A stretch of DNA of 64,000 nucleotides, from assembly GCA_020636405.1 (NCBI GenBank), contig JACJXW010000005.1:248001-312000 (forward strand), written 5' to 3'. The notes under the pieces were generated by a model. That model worked only from the letters and a program-made list of their open reading frames with translations. It was not told the DNA's origin and ran no database searches. This DNA comes from Lewinellaceae bacterium (GTDB taxonomy: Bacteria > Bacteroidota > Bacteroidia > Chitinophagales > Saprospiraceae). The translations under genes and the position numbers were made by a program. Of the stretch, positions 43,445-52,063 are shown one piece after another. Position 1 is the stretch's first letter; every line of letters starts with the position of its first letter.

Positions 43445-44972
43445 GGAAAAGCTGGGGGGCCTGCAGGTGCCCTTCGACGCCGGATCCTGGCAGCTTATGG
43501 AACAGAAGCTGGATGAGGAGGCTATGGGAATGGGGGAAGAAGGCCAGCCGGTAGCAGATACCAAACATATAGACGAAGCCATCTTTGATAAACTCCACCG
43601 TTACTCGGCCGACTACCAGCCTAACCACTGGCACCGCATGGAGGCTCTGCTGGAAGAGGCCTTCGCCTGGCCCCGCCAGGTATTGCGCTACAAGCTTACG
43701 GAGCTTGCCCTGATGTTGCTGATCTTCTTGTTCCTCTGGCAATACATTCCTTCCGATAACTCCCTTGCCCCCCTGCCGCCACATGCCATTGAACGTGCGA
43801 CGCCGGATACCCCCGTCTTGCGCAAACCGGCGCCGGCTCTTAAGGGGAAGGCAGATACTGCCCCTCAGGCCGGCCTTCAGTCCGAAATCCCGGGCCTGGA
43901 TAGCAAAGCGCCGGCACCTGCTGTCGCTGAAGTGCCTGCCCCTGCGGTAGCTACAGGAAAAGGTGGCGCCCGATCCACAACCGGCAGTAGGGCCGTTGCA
44001 ACACGGCAACCTCAACAACCGGCCCAGGGCCTCTCGATCGCGGACGCATCCCCGGATACCGATGAAACGCTTTCCCGTAGTGCGTTCTCCCTGGCGCCCT
44101 TAAGCCAGCGGACATCTTTCCTGGCATCACCAGCTTATTCGCTTCCTTTGGAGGTGGTAACGGCTTCCGCCTCGTTAGCTGCATTGGATGAGTTGAGAAC
44201 TTTGACGGCAGAAGTGGTTTACGACAACCTGAGAGATATTGGAGCTGTTTCTTTCGCCAGGAACAGGAACCGCCTGGCTTTACGGGTAGGCATGTTCGGC
44301 AGCGCAGAGTACAACCACATCACCGTGCCCTCCAGCGAAGAGAAAAAGCTGGAAGAAGAATTGCAACGGTACGCCATGGGTTATGGCGGCGGGCTGTCTC
44401 TGGGTGTTGAATACGGCCGTTTTGAGGTCGAAACGGGCGCCATCTACGCTGCCCGGCAGTATCCGGTCGGTTTGGTTTATGTCAATGGCAGTGTTGGGGG
44501 CGGACTGCAAGGCCAACGTCTTCAAGCCAGTGAGCTCAACATCATCAACGTTCCGTTGCACTTCCGGTATACCTTCCTGCGCCGCAACAGCTGGCGGGCT
44601 TACGCCCTGGCCGGAGCTTCCATTCAGGTGGCGTTCCAGCGCAATTACTACGTTACCGAAGAACCACAGTTCGACTTTCTGCCTATGCAGCCTCCGCCGG
44701 CGCCGCCGCCAACTTCGGGCGAAGAAGCGGCTATCGACCGCATCCGGAAATCCGGCCTGGGCTGGTTCGAAGGTGGTACGTTCGAGGAAAATGCCTATCT
44801 CACCGGCAACGTCGGTATTGGGTTGGAACATTATATCAATTCCCGCTGGAGCTTATTCGTCCAGCCGACCTATCAGCATTCTCTGCAATACTTCCGGGTA
44901 GGCCTGGGGCCCAATGCCGACCGGATCAACTCCCTTTCCGTGCTGTTTGGAGCTAAAGTAAGAATGAAATAG
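43407..44972 (+). CDS. Membrane-anchored protein with outer-membrane-type beta-barrel domain; likely partner of the ECF sigma factor
   Basis: The 521-residue protein has an N-terminal cytosolic part with two copies of a short motif (DQIIKEKLGGLQVPFDAGSW at 9-28 and DEAIFDKLHRYSADYQPNHW at 56-75, both followed by a ME(x)2L segment). A single membrane helix lies at about 97-113. A Pro/Ala-rich linker is followed by a C-terminal PorT-like beta-barrel domain (residues 300-521). An inner-membrane helix followed by an outer-membrane barrel in one chain would span the periplasm. Such proteins often occur beside ECF sigma factors in Bacteroidota; the repeat may be a sigma-binding element. The start could also be 43419. 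Confidence 0.78.
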   Translation: MEKKMNPIDQIIKEKLGGLQVPFDAGSWQLMEQKLDEEAMGMGEEGQPVADTKHIDEAIFDKLHRYSADYQPNHWHRMEALLEEAFAWPRQVLRYKLTELALMLLIFLFLWQYIPSDNSLAPLPPHAIERATPDTPVLRKPAPALKGKADTAPQAGLQSEIPGLDSKAPAPAVAEVPAPAVATGKGGARSTTGSRAVATRQPQQPAQGLSIADASPDTDETLSRSAFSLAPLSQRTSFLASPAYSLPLEVVTASASLAALDELRTLTAEVVYDNLRDIGAVSFARNRNRLALRVGMFGSAEYNHITVPSSEEKKLEEELQRYAMGYGGGLSLGVEYGRFEVETGAIYAARQYPVGLVYVNGSVGGGLQGQRLQASELNIINVPLHFRYTFLRRNSWRAYALAGASIQVAFQRNYYVTEEPQFDFLPMQPPPAPPPTSGEEAAIDRIRKSGLGWFEGGTFEENAYLTGNVGIGLEHYINSRWSLFVQPTYQHSLQYFRVGLGPNADRINSLSVLFGAKVRMK

Positions 44973-44996
44973 TTTCCACGGTCCGGATTCTCCCGT

Positions 44997-45578
44997 TCAA
45001 ATGGTTCTGATCACCCGGCATGGGTTACCAAAGGCCAGTACACCATTGGGTAGACTTTTAGTAACTACTGACCCGGCGCCGACCACTACACCGTCTCCGA
45101 TCGTTATTCCGGGCATAATAACCGTATTTCCTCCGATCCAAACGTTGTGCCCTATAGTTACCGGCTGGCTTGAAGTGAAATAGCTGCTCTGGTTTCCATC
45201 TCGTCCCGGCGTTTTTATCCGCTCGGATGCCTTCAACGGGTGGCTGGCAGTGTAGATCTGAACGTAGGGGCCGATCAGGCCGTTTTCCCCTATCCTGACC
45301 TCATTGTCGTCGAGAAAGATACAGTTTGTATTGATGAAGGTATTTTCTCCGATGAATATGTTTTCCCCGTAGTCACAATAGAAAGGCGCTTCGATCCAGA
45401 CATTTGCTCCCATCCCTCCGAACAGCGCGGTTAAAATGGCCTCTCGCCTCCCCACTTCCCTGGAGTCCAGGCGGTTGTATTCCTGTAATAACTGCCTGGC
45501 GGTGTGGTACATCTCGATCAGTTCAGGGTCCCTCGAGTTATAGTTTTGCCCTTTCAGCATTTTTTCTTTTTCTGTCAT
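44997..45578 (-). CDS. Maltose O-acetyltransferase-like hexapeptide acetyltransferase
   Basis: The 193-residue protein has the Maa/NodL/LacA-type fold: an N-terminal MTEKEKMLKGQNYNSRDPELIEM domain and hexapeptide repeats with IGENTFINTNCIFLDD and VTIGHNVWIGGNTVIMPGITIG. The catalytic His lies in TASHP. Such enzymes acetylate a sugar with acetyl-CoA. It is followed upstream by a GlxA-type regulator on the same strand. Substrate unknown. Confidence 0.9.
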   Translation of the reverse strand: MTEKEKMLKGQNYNSRDPELIEMYHTARQLLQEYNRLDSREVGRREAILTALFGGMGANVWIEAPFYCDYGENIFIGENTFINTNCIFLDDNEVRIGENGLIGPYVQIYTASHPLKASERIKTPGRDGNQSSYFTSSQPVTIGHNVWIGGNTVIMPGITIGDGVVVGAGSVVTKSLPNGVLAFGNPCRVIRTI

Positions 45579-45640
45579 TCGTTTTCTTTTGATGAGTGGT
45601 AATGTTTCGTCCGGTAAGTATCGCAAGGATACAATCGTAC

Positions 45641-46600
45641 TCACCCTCTGCCCGCCGACGGCGCCGTTCCATATTCTTCTTTCCATATTCTTCGGAACTG
45701 GCGGGCGGAAGTGTAACCGCAATGCCGGGCAATCTCCTCGATACCAAGCTGCCCGTTATACATCAACTGGCGGGCCAGCTCGAGCCTTATTTGTTGTTTA
45801 TATTCCTGGATGGTCTTGCCCGTATATTTTCGGAAAAGGCGCGTCAGGTGGCGGGGGCTCAGGTGGGCGATCTTAGCCAGTTCCCCGATGGGATGGTTGG
45901 TTTCGGGTTCATTGAGCAGCGCCTCCTGCACTTTAAAGACACCAGGGTGAAAAGGCTTTTGCAGATTGCAGTAAACATCCCGTTGAGGGCTGGTGGATTC
46001 CCGCCGGAAGCTGACCACCAGCTCCTGAGCGACACGGGCAGCTACAAACGCTCCGAACCACTTCTCCAGGAGATAGAGCGCCAGGTCGATACCCGTGGAC
46101 AAACCGGCAGAGGTGAAAATCCGCTTGTCTTCCGTGTATAATTTATCCTTCTGGACCAAGGCCCGGGGATAGCGCTGTTCCAGGAAATCCAGGCACTTCC
46201 AGTGGCAGGTGCATTTCCGGTAATCCAGCAAGCCCATTTCTGCCAGGATCAGCGCACCGGAACAAATGGAACACAGGCTGGCGCCCTGCTCGTAGGCGCG
46301 CTTCAGCCAGGGGGCAGCGCGGCGGATGGCGGCATCCTGTTCCCCTCTTCTAAAGCTGTTGAAGTCAATTCCGGGAATGCAGATGAGGGTGTCTTCTTCC
46401 GGCTGAAGGTGCTCCGGAGTTGTAAAACTGGCCAGCCCGAGCCCCTGCTCGGACTGAATGCCATCCTCAAAACTGGTGAACTGTAGGTGAACCGGACACT
46501 GGCACAGGTTCCTGGCCTCATAGAAAACCTGCAACGGCCCGGCCAGGTCCATCAGGTGGGTTTTAGGAAAAAACAGAAAGATGACATTACGTCGGGGCAT
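45641..46600 (-). CDS. GlxA-type regulator: DJ-1/PfpI domain plus AraC HTH
   Basis: The 319-residue regulator has an N-terminal DJ-1/PfpI domain with Cys113 in the SICSGALILAE nucleophile-elbow loop, and a C-terminal AraC HTH (IGELAKIAHLSPRHLTRLFRKYTG, then IEEIARHCGYTSARQFRRIWKEEYG). The PfpI-like domain acts as a ligand sensor. It is divergent from a secreted protein with the same DJ-1/PfpI domain, with 125 bases between the starts, and precedes the acetyltransferase gene. It probably controls one or both. The ligand is unknown. Confidence 0.9.
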   Translation of the reverse strand: MPRRNVIFLFFPKTHLMDLAGPLQVFYEARNLCQCPVHLQFTSFEDGIQSEQGLGLASFTTPEHLQPEEDTLICIPGIDFNSFRRGEQDAAIRRAAPWLKRAYEQGASLCSICSGALILAEMGLLDYRKCTCHWKCLDFLEQRYPRALVQKDKLYTEDKRIFTSAGLSTGIDLALYLLEKWFGAFVAARVAQELVVSFRRESTSPQRDVYCNLQKPFHPGVFKVQEALLNEPETNHPIGELAKIAHLSPRHLTRLFRKYTGKTIQEYKQQIRLELARQLMYNGQLGIEEIARHCGYTSARQFRRIWKEEYGTAPSAGRG

Positions 46601-46725
46601 AGTGTATGTGGTGGTTACAGACAAAGATCGGTCATTTTCAGCCATCGCCACCTGGAAAAAATTGCTAAAGTGTAAATTGAAATACGCAATCACTTACCCA
46701 ACTTTTCAATCAAAACCCGACGACG

Positions 46726-47997
46726 ATGAAAAAAGAAATTTTCCTGACCTTATGCTATCTTCTGGCGGGAGCACTGGCATTCGCTCAACCTCAGCAGAAT
46801 GGCCGCGTATACAGGGTGGCCCTTTTCGTTCCCAGCGGCGCCGAACTGCTTGATTTTGCCGGCCCCGGTGAGGTGTTTTCCCAGGCGCCCGGCTTTGAGG
46901 TTTATCTGGTGGGGCTAACCGAGGAACCGGTTAAAAGCCAGGGCTTCCTGTCCATAACCCCAAATTATTCTTACAACAACTGCCCCCGGCCCGACATCAT
47001 CCTGGTGCCGGGCGGAGGTACGGGCAGGATCATCAACGACCCGGCGGCCATCCAGTGGATCAAGGATCATTACGATAATGGCGGTACGGTACTTACTGTC
47101 TGTACCGGCGCATCTGTAGCGGCCAAGGCCGGCCTGCTGGAGGGAAAAAAAGCAACGACCTATCACTCCGCTTTCGATTACGTGAAAAGTTATTGTTCAG
47201 ATTGCGAACTGCTCCCCGGCACGCGTTATGTCGATAATGGGCGCATCATTACTACGGCTGGCATTTCCGCCGGAATTGACGGCGCCCTGCACCTCGTTTC
47301 CCGCATCAAAGGCAAAGACGTAGCCGAAGAGGCTGCCCGGAACATGGAATACGACAAATGGACGCCCGGAGAAGGCTATATGAACTACCAGAACGAATTT
47401 GTGCAATATCTCAAGCAATACGGGCCCGTCCGGACGAGGCAGCACTACCAAAGTGAGCTGGCCGGACCCGCCCCGCTTTTCTTTGTGGGAGAGATAAAAA
47501 ACCTGGCGGCAGAGCTGAGCGCGGCCGGCAAGCAGGAAAGAGCAGTGGAAATGCTCGAATTCGGCGCTGCGTATTATCCAGGAGAGGTCATCATTTACAA
47601 CCAGATGAGAGCGCTGTACGCCGAAATGGGCCGTCCGGTTCCGCCCGCTCCGGAAGAATTTATGGAAAAGGCCCTTCAAGGTGATGCAGACGGTACCCTT
47701 GCCTTATACAAAGAGGCAAAGGAACAGTTCCCGGGGTGGGCCCTCTTCGAAGAATCTCGCATGAATTGGGTGGGTTATCAACTGCTGAGGCAGGAAAAGC
47801 CCGAAGCGGCGGTCAAGATCTTTCAGCTCAATGCCGAGGCCTATCCCTCCTCCTGGAATGCCTACGACAGCCTCGCGGAAGGGTACCTGAACACTCAACA
47901 GTGGGACAAGGCACGGAAATATTATTTGAAATCCCTGGAATTGAACCCTGACAACGACAACGCCCGCAAAATGATGGAGGGGATAAAGGAAAGATAG
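46726..47997 (+). CDS. Secreted DJ-1/PfpI-domain protein with TPR-like C-terminus
   Basis: The 423-residue protein begins with a signal peptide (MKKEIFLTLCYLLAGALAFAQ). The DJ-1/PfpI domain (about residues 26-215) has Cys126 in VCTGASVAAKAGLL and a PDIILVPGGG nucleophile-elbow region, matching the GlxA-type group. A TPR-like C-terminal part (about 260-423) ends in WDKARKYYLKSLELNPDNDNARKM. It is divergent from a regulator sharing this domain. Function of the extracytoplasmic form is unknown; chaperone or amidase-like roles are conceivable. Confidence 0.8.
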   Translation: MKKEIFLTLCYLLAGALAFAQPQQNGRVYRVALFVPSGAELLDFAGPGEVFSQAPGFEVYLVGLTEEPVKSQGFLSITPNYSYNNCPRPDIILVPGGGTGRIINDPAAIQWIKDHYDNGGTVLTVCTGASVAAKAGLLEGKKATTYHSAFDYVKSYCSDCELLPGTRYVDNGRIITTAGISAGIDGALHLVSRIKGKDVAEEAARNMEYDKWTPGEGYMNYQNEFVQYLKQYGPVRTRQHYQSELAGPAPLFFVGEIKNLAAELSAAGKQERAVEMLEFGAAYYPGEVIIYNQMRALYAEMGRPVPPAPEEFMEKALQGDADGTLALYKEAKEQFPGWALFEESRMNWVGYQLLRQEKPEAAVKIFQLNAEAYPSSWNAYDSLAEGYLNTQQWDKARKYYLKSLELNPDNDNARKMMEGIKER

Positions 47998-48318
47998 AAC
48001 CGGGTATTATAACCAGGCAACCCGAGGGAAGTTACGTCTGTACCAAACTGGCCGATTTTCCGATAAGCGGCCTGCTCGATTTTAATCCTCCGCTGGCTGG
48101 CCGCCAAACGCTCCAGTACGCCGGAGATGAAAACCAAGGGCTTTAGGTTTTGATAATCATAGTTTTAGGGGGAATTTAAATAAAAAACACCCTGATTTAG
48201 GGTTGGAGAAAAGGATGTTATCTGTCCCTGTAATTGGCAGGAGAAAAATGTAATTTTGCTAGTGAGCAGGAGAACTTCAAGTCTCCTGCTCACTTAGCTT
48301 TTTGCTCCGAAAACGCGC
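47998..48318. other. Gene-free convergent gap
   Basis: The 321-base gap between the convergent PfpI-TPR and P-type ATPase genes holds a hairpin (48261-48294), and otherwise no frame that looks real. The hairpin has the same arms as that after the molybdopterin oxidoreductase gene. Confidence 0.6.
48261..48294. terminator. 12-bp hairpin between convergent genes, copy 2
   Basis: AGTGAGCAGGAG (48261-48272) pairs with CTCCTGCTCACT (48283-48294) around aacttcaagt. The arms are identical to those at 10249-10282, and the loops differ at two positions. It sits between convergent genes. A bidirectional terminator or a mobile palindromic element both fit. Confidence 0.6.
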
Positions 48319-50820
48319 TCAATTGGCCACAGTCTGTTTCTTCATTACCAGTTTGTATCCTTCGAACCAGAATACGGAAACGAAAGCGATCGCGCTGCAG
48401 CGTAACCACAAGTGGGGCGAAAGCTCGGAGAGGTGGAAAGTATTTCGCACCAGAGGGATAAACTGCAGGGCCAACAGTAAAAGAATAGATGCGCTCAGCA
48501 TTAAGGGCAACAGGTTATTTGGGTACCGGATGGTGGTGAATATGGTTTCCCGAAAAGAGCGGTTGGCCAAAGTAAGGAAGATATTGCTGATGATCAGGGT
48601 GATGAAGGCCACCGTTCGGGTGTAGGCCTCATCCATGCCGGTGGACATGGCCCAATAGTAGGCGCCCAGTACACCGGCAGCGATGATCAGCCCCTGCAGG
48701 ATGCTGCCCGAAAGCTCACGCCAGGAGAACAGGCTGGAGGAAGGATCGCGGGGTTTCTGTAGCATTACGCCGGACTCCATGGGTTCATTTTCAAAGAAGA
48801 TGGAACAGGTCGGGCCCATGATCATTTCCAGGAATATGATGTGCACCGGGGAGAAGAGGTTGCGGTACTCCCAGTTGAACACCAGGGGCATCATGACGAC
48901 CAATATGATGGGAATGTGGATAGAGATGATGTACCGGATCGCCTTCTTGAGGTTGTGGTAGATCTTGCGCCCGTTGGCAATGGCTTCGGCCATCTTTTCC
49001 AGTTTGTCATCGGTGATAACGAGGGAGGCGGCTTTTTTGGCGATATCGGTGCCGCGGCTGCCCATGGCCACGCCGATATGGGCAGCCTTGAGGGCCGGCC
49101 CGTCATTGACGCCATCACCGGTCATGGCCACGATGTGCCCGTTGGCCTTAAGGGCTTCCACTACTTTGAATTTGGCTTCGGGAAACATGCGGGCGAAGAT
49201 ATCGGCGGTGTTCACCGCTTTGCGCAGCTCCTCTTCCGGCATGTTCAAGACTGCGTCGCCCAACAGGTATTGCCCATTATGGCGCAGGCCGCTCTCCCCG
49301 GCGATGGTCAGCGCCGTTTCGGCATAGTCGCCGGTGATCATCTTCACCTGGATGCCAGCCTGGTAAAACTGCCGGAATGCTTCCCGAATGCCCTTTTTCG
49401 GTGGGTCGTAGAGGGCTACCAGGCCCAGAAACTGCCATTCGAAACCGTCTTGTTGTTCCGGAAGGGCGTCCGGCGTACCCTCGGCCCTGGCGACTCCCAG
49501 AACCCGGAAGCCTCTGGTTGCAAGTTGCCGGGTGATGCTTTCCACCCTGGCCTTCTGGCTTTCGGAAAGAGGAGAATGGGCGAGTATCCGTTCTACGGCG
49601 CCTTTGGCGGCGATGATCCGTTCTTCCCCTCTTTGCCAAATGTGGGTCATCATGGGCGGCTGGCCTTCGAGTGGATATTCGTGGATCATCCGGTGTTCTT
49701 CCCGGGCGTCGAGGGAAGTATTTTGGCCATAGGCCTGGTGCAGGGCCTTTTCCATTGGGTCGAACGGAACCGGTTCGCTGGCCCACATGGCATAGGCCAC
49801 AACCGGGTTGTCCGGGTATTCCTCCAGTTGGGCGGTTTCAATGGCCACGTCTTTTTCGAAATCGTATACAGCAGCCAGCGACATCTTGTTTTCTGTGATC
49901 GTGCCCGTTTTGTCCAGGCAGATGACGCTGGCCGAACCCAGGCTTTCCACCGTGATGGGCTGTTTGACGAGCAAGCCGATCTTGCTCATCCGGTAGGCGC
50001 CGATAGCCATGAAGGAAGAAAAAGCTACCGGTATCTCCTCGGGGATGAGCGACATGGTCATTACTAACCCGAAGAGCAGGCTGACAACCAGGTCGAAAGT
50101 CGTCAGATAATTGATGCCGAAAACCAGCAGGAAAGCCAGCAGCCCCACCATCGCCATGCGTTGAACAAAAGTGCTTACCTGTTTCTGCAGGAGCGACTTT
50201 TCCTGGGTAATGCTCTCCATGCGCTTGCCCAGCCTGGCCAGCTCAGTCCGGGCGCCTGTTTGAGTTACTCGAACCGTGCCCAGCCCCGAAACAACGAGAG
50301 TGCCCTGAAGGATGGGCTCTCCGGCGTTCCGGAACACAGGTATGGACTCGCCGGTCATGATCGATTCGTCTACCGAGAAGTCGTTCTGTTGGAGCACTTC
50401 GGCATCGGCAGGCACGGTCTCGCCTTCCGATAGGATTATGATATCATCGGGCACCAGCTCTTCAGCCGGTAGCCTTACCTCTTCTCCATCCCGGATGAGA
50501 AGTACTGTGCTCTGGGTAAATTTTTTCAGGCTTTTGATGGCATTGGCGCTGCGTACTTCCTGGTAAATGGAAACGACGACCACCATGGCCATGGCAAAGA
50601 GCATGATCTGTCCTTCATAATGGTTGCCGAGGAAAAAATAGATAGCACAAACTGCTATCAGGATGAGGAACATGGGTTCGCGGGCCACATCCCACATCAT
50701 ATGAAAGATATGGCGAGCGCGTCCGGAATACAGGGCGTTCTTACCAAAGCGTTTTTGCCGGGTGGACACCTCTTGCCGGCTGAGGCCCCGGAAAACCTGG
50801 TTGTTTTTCTCTTTTGCCAT
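48319..50820 (-). CDS. Cation-transporting P-type ATPase (P2-like)
   Basis: The 833-residue protein is a P-type ATPase with phosphorylated Asp303 in CLDKTGTITENKM, the TGES actuator motif (MTGESIPV), the TGDGVND hinge and the PEEIP motif at residues 260-264 in the transport helix. There is no N-terminal metal-binding domain. The C-terminal region has the six-helix layout of calcium- or magnesium-type P2 ATPases. Its cation is not certain; PEE(I/F)P is common in bacterial Ca2+/Mg2+-like pumps. It is divergent from a DUF2231/two-component operon; a TTAAG-type site array begins 17 bases upstream of its start. Confidence 0.9.
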   Translation of the reverse strand: MAKEKNNQVFRGLSRQEVSTRQKRFGKNALYSGRARHIFHMMWDVAREPMFLILIAVCAIYFFLGNHYEGQIMLFAMAMVVVVSIYQEVRSANAIKSLKKFTQSTVLLIRDGEEVRLPAEELVPDDIIILSEGETVPADAEVLQQNDFSVDESIMTGESIPVFRNAGEPILQGTLVVSGLGTVRVTQTGARTELARLGKRMESITQEKSLLQKQVSTFVQRMAMVGLLAFLLVFGINYLTTFDLVVSLLFGLVMTMSLIPEEIPVAFSSFMAIGAYRMSKIGLLVKQPITVESLGSASVICLDKTGTITENKMSLAAVYDFEKDVAIETAQLEEYPDNPVVAYAMWASEPVPFDPMEKALHQAYGQNTSLDAREEHRMIHEYPLEGQPPMMTHIWQRGEERIIAAKGAVERILAHSPLSESQKARVESITRQLATRGFRVLGVARAEGTPDALPEQQDGFEWQFLGLVALYDPPKKGIREAFRQFYQAGIQVKMITGDYAETALTIAGESGLRHNGQYLLGDAVLNMPEEELRKAVNTADIFARMFPEAKFKVVEALKANGHIVAMTGDGVNDGPALKAAHIGVAMGSRGTDIAKKAASLVITDDKLEKMAEAIANGRKIYHNLKKAIRYIISIHIPIILVVMMPLVFNWEYRNLFSPVHIIFLEMIMGPTCSIFFENEPMESGVMLQKPRDPSSSLFSWRELSGSILQGLIIAAGVLGAYYWAMSTGMDEAYTRTVAFITLIISNIFLTLANRSFRETIFTTIRYPNNLLPLMLSASILLLLALQFIPLVRNTFHLSELSPHLWLRCSAIAFVSVFWFEGYKLVMKKQTVAN

Positions 50821-50836
50821 AGCAACCTGGATTGGT

Positions 50837-50874
50837 TTTAAGCATTTTTTAAGGAAGGCTTAATGTCCTTTAAA
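50837..50874. promoter_or_regulatory. 11-bp-phased YTTAAK direct-repeat array (candidate response-regulator operator), site 1
   Basis: Four half-sites follow one another on the plus strand: TTTAAG at 50837, TTTAAG at 50848, CTTAAT at 50859, TTTAAA at 50869. The first three have an exact 11-base period. All but the last match YTTAAK, the half-site of the PmrA/QseB/BasR type OmpR-family operators, whose half-sites also lie 11 bases apart. The site lies between the divergent P-type ATPase (17 bases away) and the DUF2231/RR/HK genes (33 bases away). A CAATATTG sequence 12 bases downstream may be a weak -7 element. Confidence 0.7.
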
Positions 50875-50907
50875 TGCCGACAGCTGCAATATTGTAAATA
50901 AAAACTC

Positions 50908-51378
50908 ATGAATACGATGATTTCTGCCACCCATCTGCATGCTATGGTAGTGCATTTTCCCATTGCATTGTTGTTTGTCGGTTTCCTTTTCGACCTGATC
51001 GGCGCCTTCAACGGAAGCTCCTTTTTCCGGCAGGCAGGTTTATCCCTTTTGGTATTAGGTGCAGCCGGTGCAGTGGCGGCTTACTTCAGCGGCGAAGCTG
51101 CCGGTGAAGGCATGGAGGAAGGCAGCCTTGGCCGGGCGGTGGCTTTGCACGAACAAGCGGCTTTGATCACCGCCGTGGGAAGTGTATTGGTGGCCTTGCT
51201 TCGCGGTGGCCTAATGGTGTTGAAGCGTTATGAAGGCTGGCCCCGTCTTTTGAGCCTTTTTCTATTTACATTACTCATTGCATCGGTGGCCCGTACGGGT
51301 TATCTTGGCGGGCAGTTGGTGTACCGGCATGCAGCGGGTGTAGAGCTGAGCCTTCCCGCCATTTCCGATACAGAATAA
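50908..51378 (+). CDS. DUF2231 membrane protein
   Basis: The 156-residue protein has four membrane helices and matches DUF2231. It has an N-terminal His-rich start (His9, His11, His16 in THLHAMVVHFPIALLF), a conserved LHEQAAL (His in the second loop), and a C-terminal RTGYLGGQLVYRHAAGV motif. DUF2231 members are often linked to respiratory or cytochrome c proteins; the conserved His residues suggest a heme- or metal-related site. It is the first gene of the DUF2231-RR-HK unit, 7 bases upstream of the response regulator gene. Function unknown. Confidence 0.82.
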   Translation: MNTMISATHLHAMVVHFPIALLFVGFLFDLIGAFNGSSFFRQAGLSLLVLGAAGAVAAYFSGEAAGEGMEEGSLGRAVALHEQAALITAVGSVLVALLRGGLMVLKRYEGWPRLLSLFLFTLLIASVARTGYLGGQLVYRHAAGVELSLPAISDTE

Positions 51379-51385
51379 CAAAACG

Positions 51386-52063
51386 ATGAGAATACTATTG
51401 GTTGAAGACGAAACGCCGATTGCCAATTTTATCCGGGATGGCCTGCGAGAAGAGGGCTTTGCCGTCGATGTGGCGGATAATGGGCGAACCGGGCTGGAGT
51501 TGGCCCTGGGCTACCTGGAGGAATATGACCTTTTCCTTCTGGACTGGATGTTGCCGGGGGTAAGCGGTATCGAAATCTGCCGCCGGATACGCAATGAAAA
51601 TAAGCTTGTCCCCGTCATTTTTCTGACGGCAAAGGACACCGTAGATGACGCCGTTTTCGGCCTGGAAGCCGGCGCCAATGATTATATCCGAAAGCCTTTT
51701 GCCTTTGAAGAACTGCTGGCCCGTATCCGCGTATTACTGCGGAGCAGGGAAGGGGAGCAACAATTTTTTTCTTACGGGGGTATCGAAATGGATACCGAAG
51801 CCTATAGGGTAACCAGAGAGGGGGAGCCGGTGGAACTGACCCAGAAGGAATTCGCCCTGCTGGAGTACCTGCTTCGAAATAAAGGAAAGGTTTGCCGCCG
51901 TACCCGCATCATTGAAAAGGTGTGGGATATCAATTTTGAGCACGATACCTCGGTGATCGACGTCTACATTAACTTTCTGCGCAAAAAGCTGGACCGCCCG
52001 GGGGAACCCTCCTTTATTGAAACCATCCGGGGAGTGGGGTACCGCGTAAACGAGGAAGCATGA
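51386..52063 (+). CDS. OmpR/PhoB-family response regulator
   Basis: The 225-residue regulator has a receiver domain with Asp9 in VEDE, phosphorylated Asp53 in FLLDWMLPGVSG and Lys in IRKPFAFEEL. Its winged-helix domain follows (LTQKEFALLEYLLRNKGKVCRRTRII, then FLRKKLD). It overlaps the kinase by ATGA, so the two are translationally coupled. Its sequence and length fit the PmrA/QseB/CusR-like subgroup. That type binds 11-bp-spaced direct repeats, and such arrays lie upstream of both transcription units in this cluster. Confidence 0.92.
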   Translation: MRILLVEDETPIANFIRDGLREEGFAVDVADNGRTGLELALGYLEEYDLFLLDWMLPGVSGIEICRRIRNENKLVPVIFLTAKDTVDDAVFGLEAGANDYIRKPFAFEELLARIRVLLRSREGEQQFFSYGGIEMDTEAYRVTREGEPVELTQKEFALLEYLLRNKGKVCRRTRIIEKVWDINFEHDTSVIDVYINFLRKKLDRPGEPSFIETIRGVGYRVNEEA

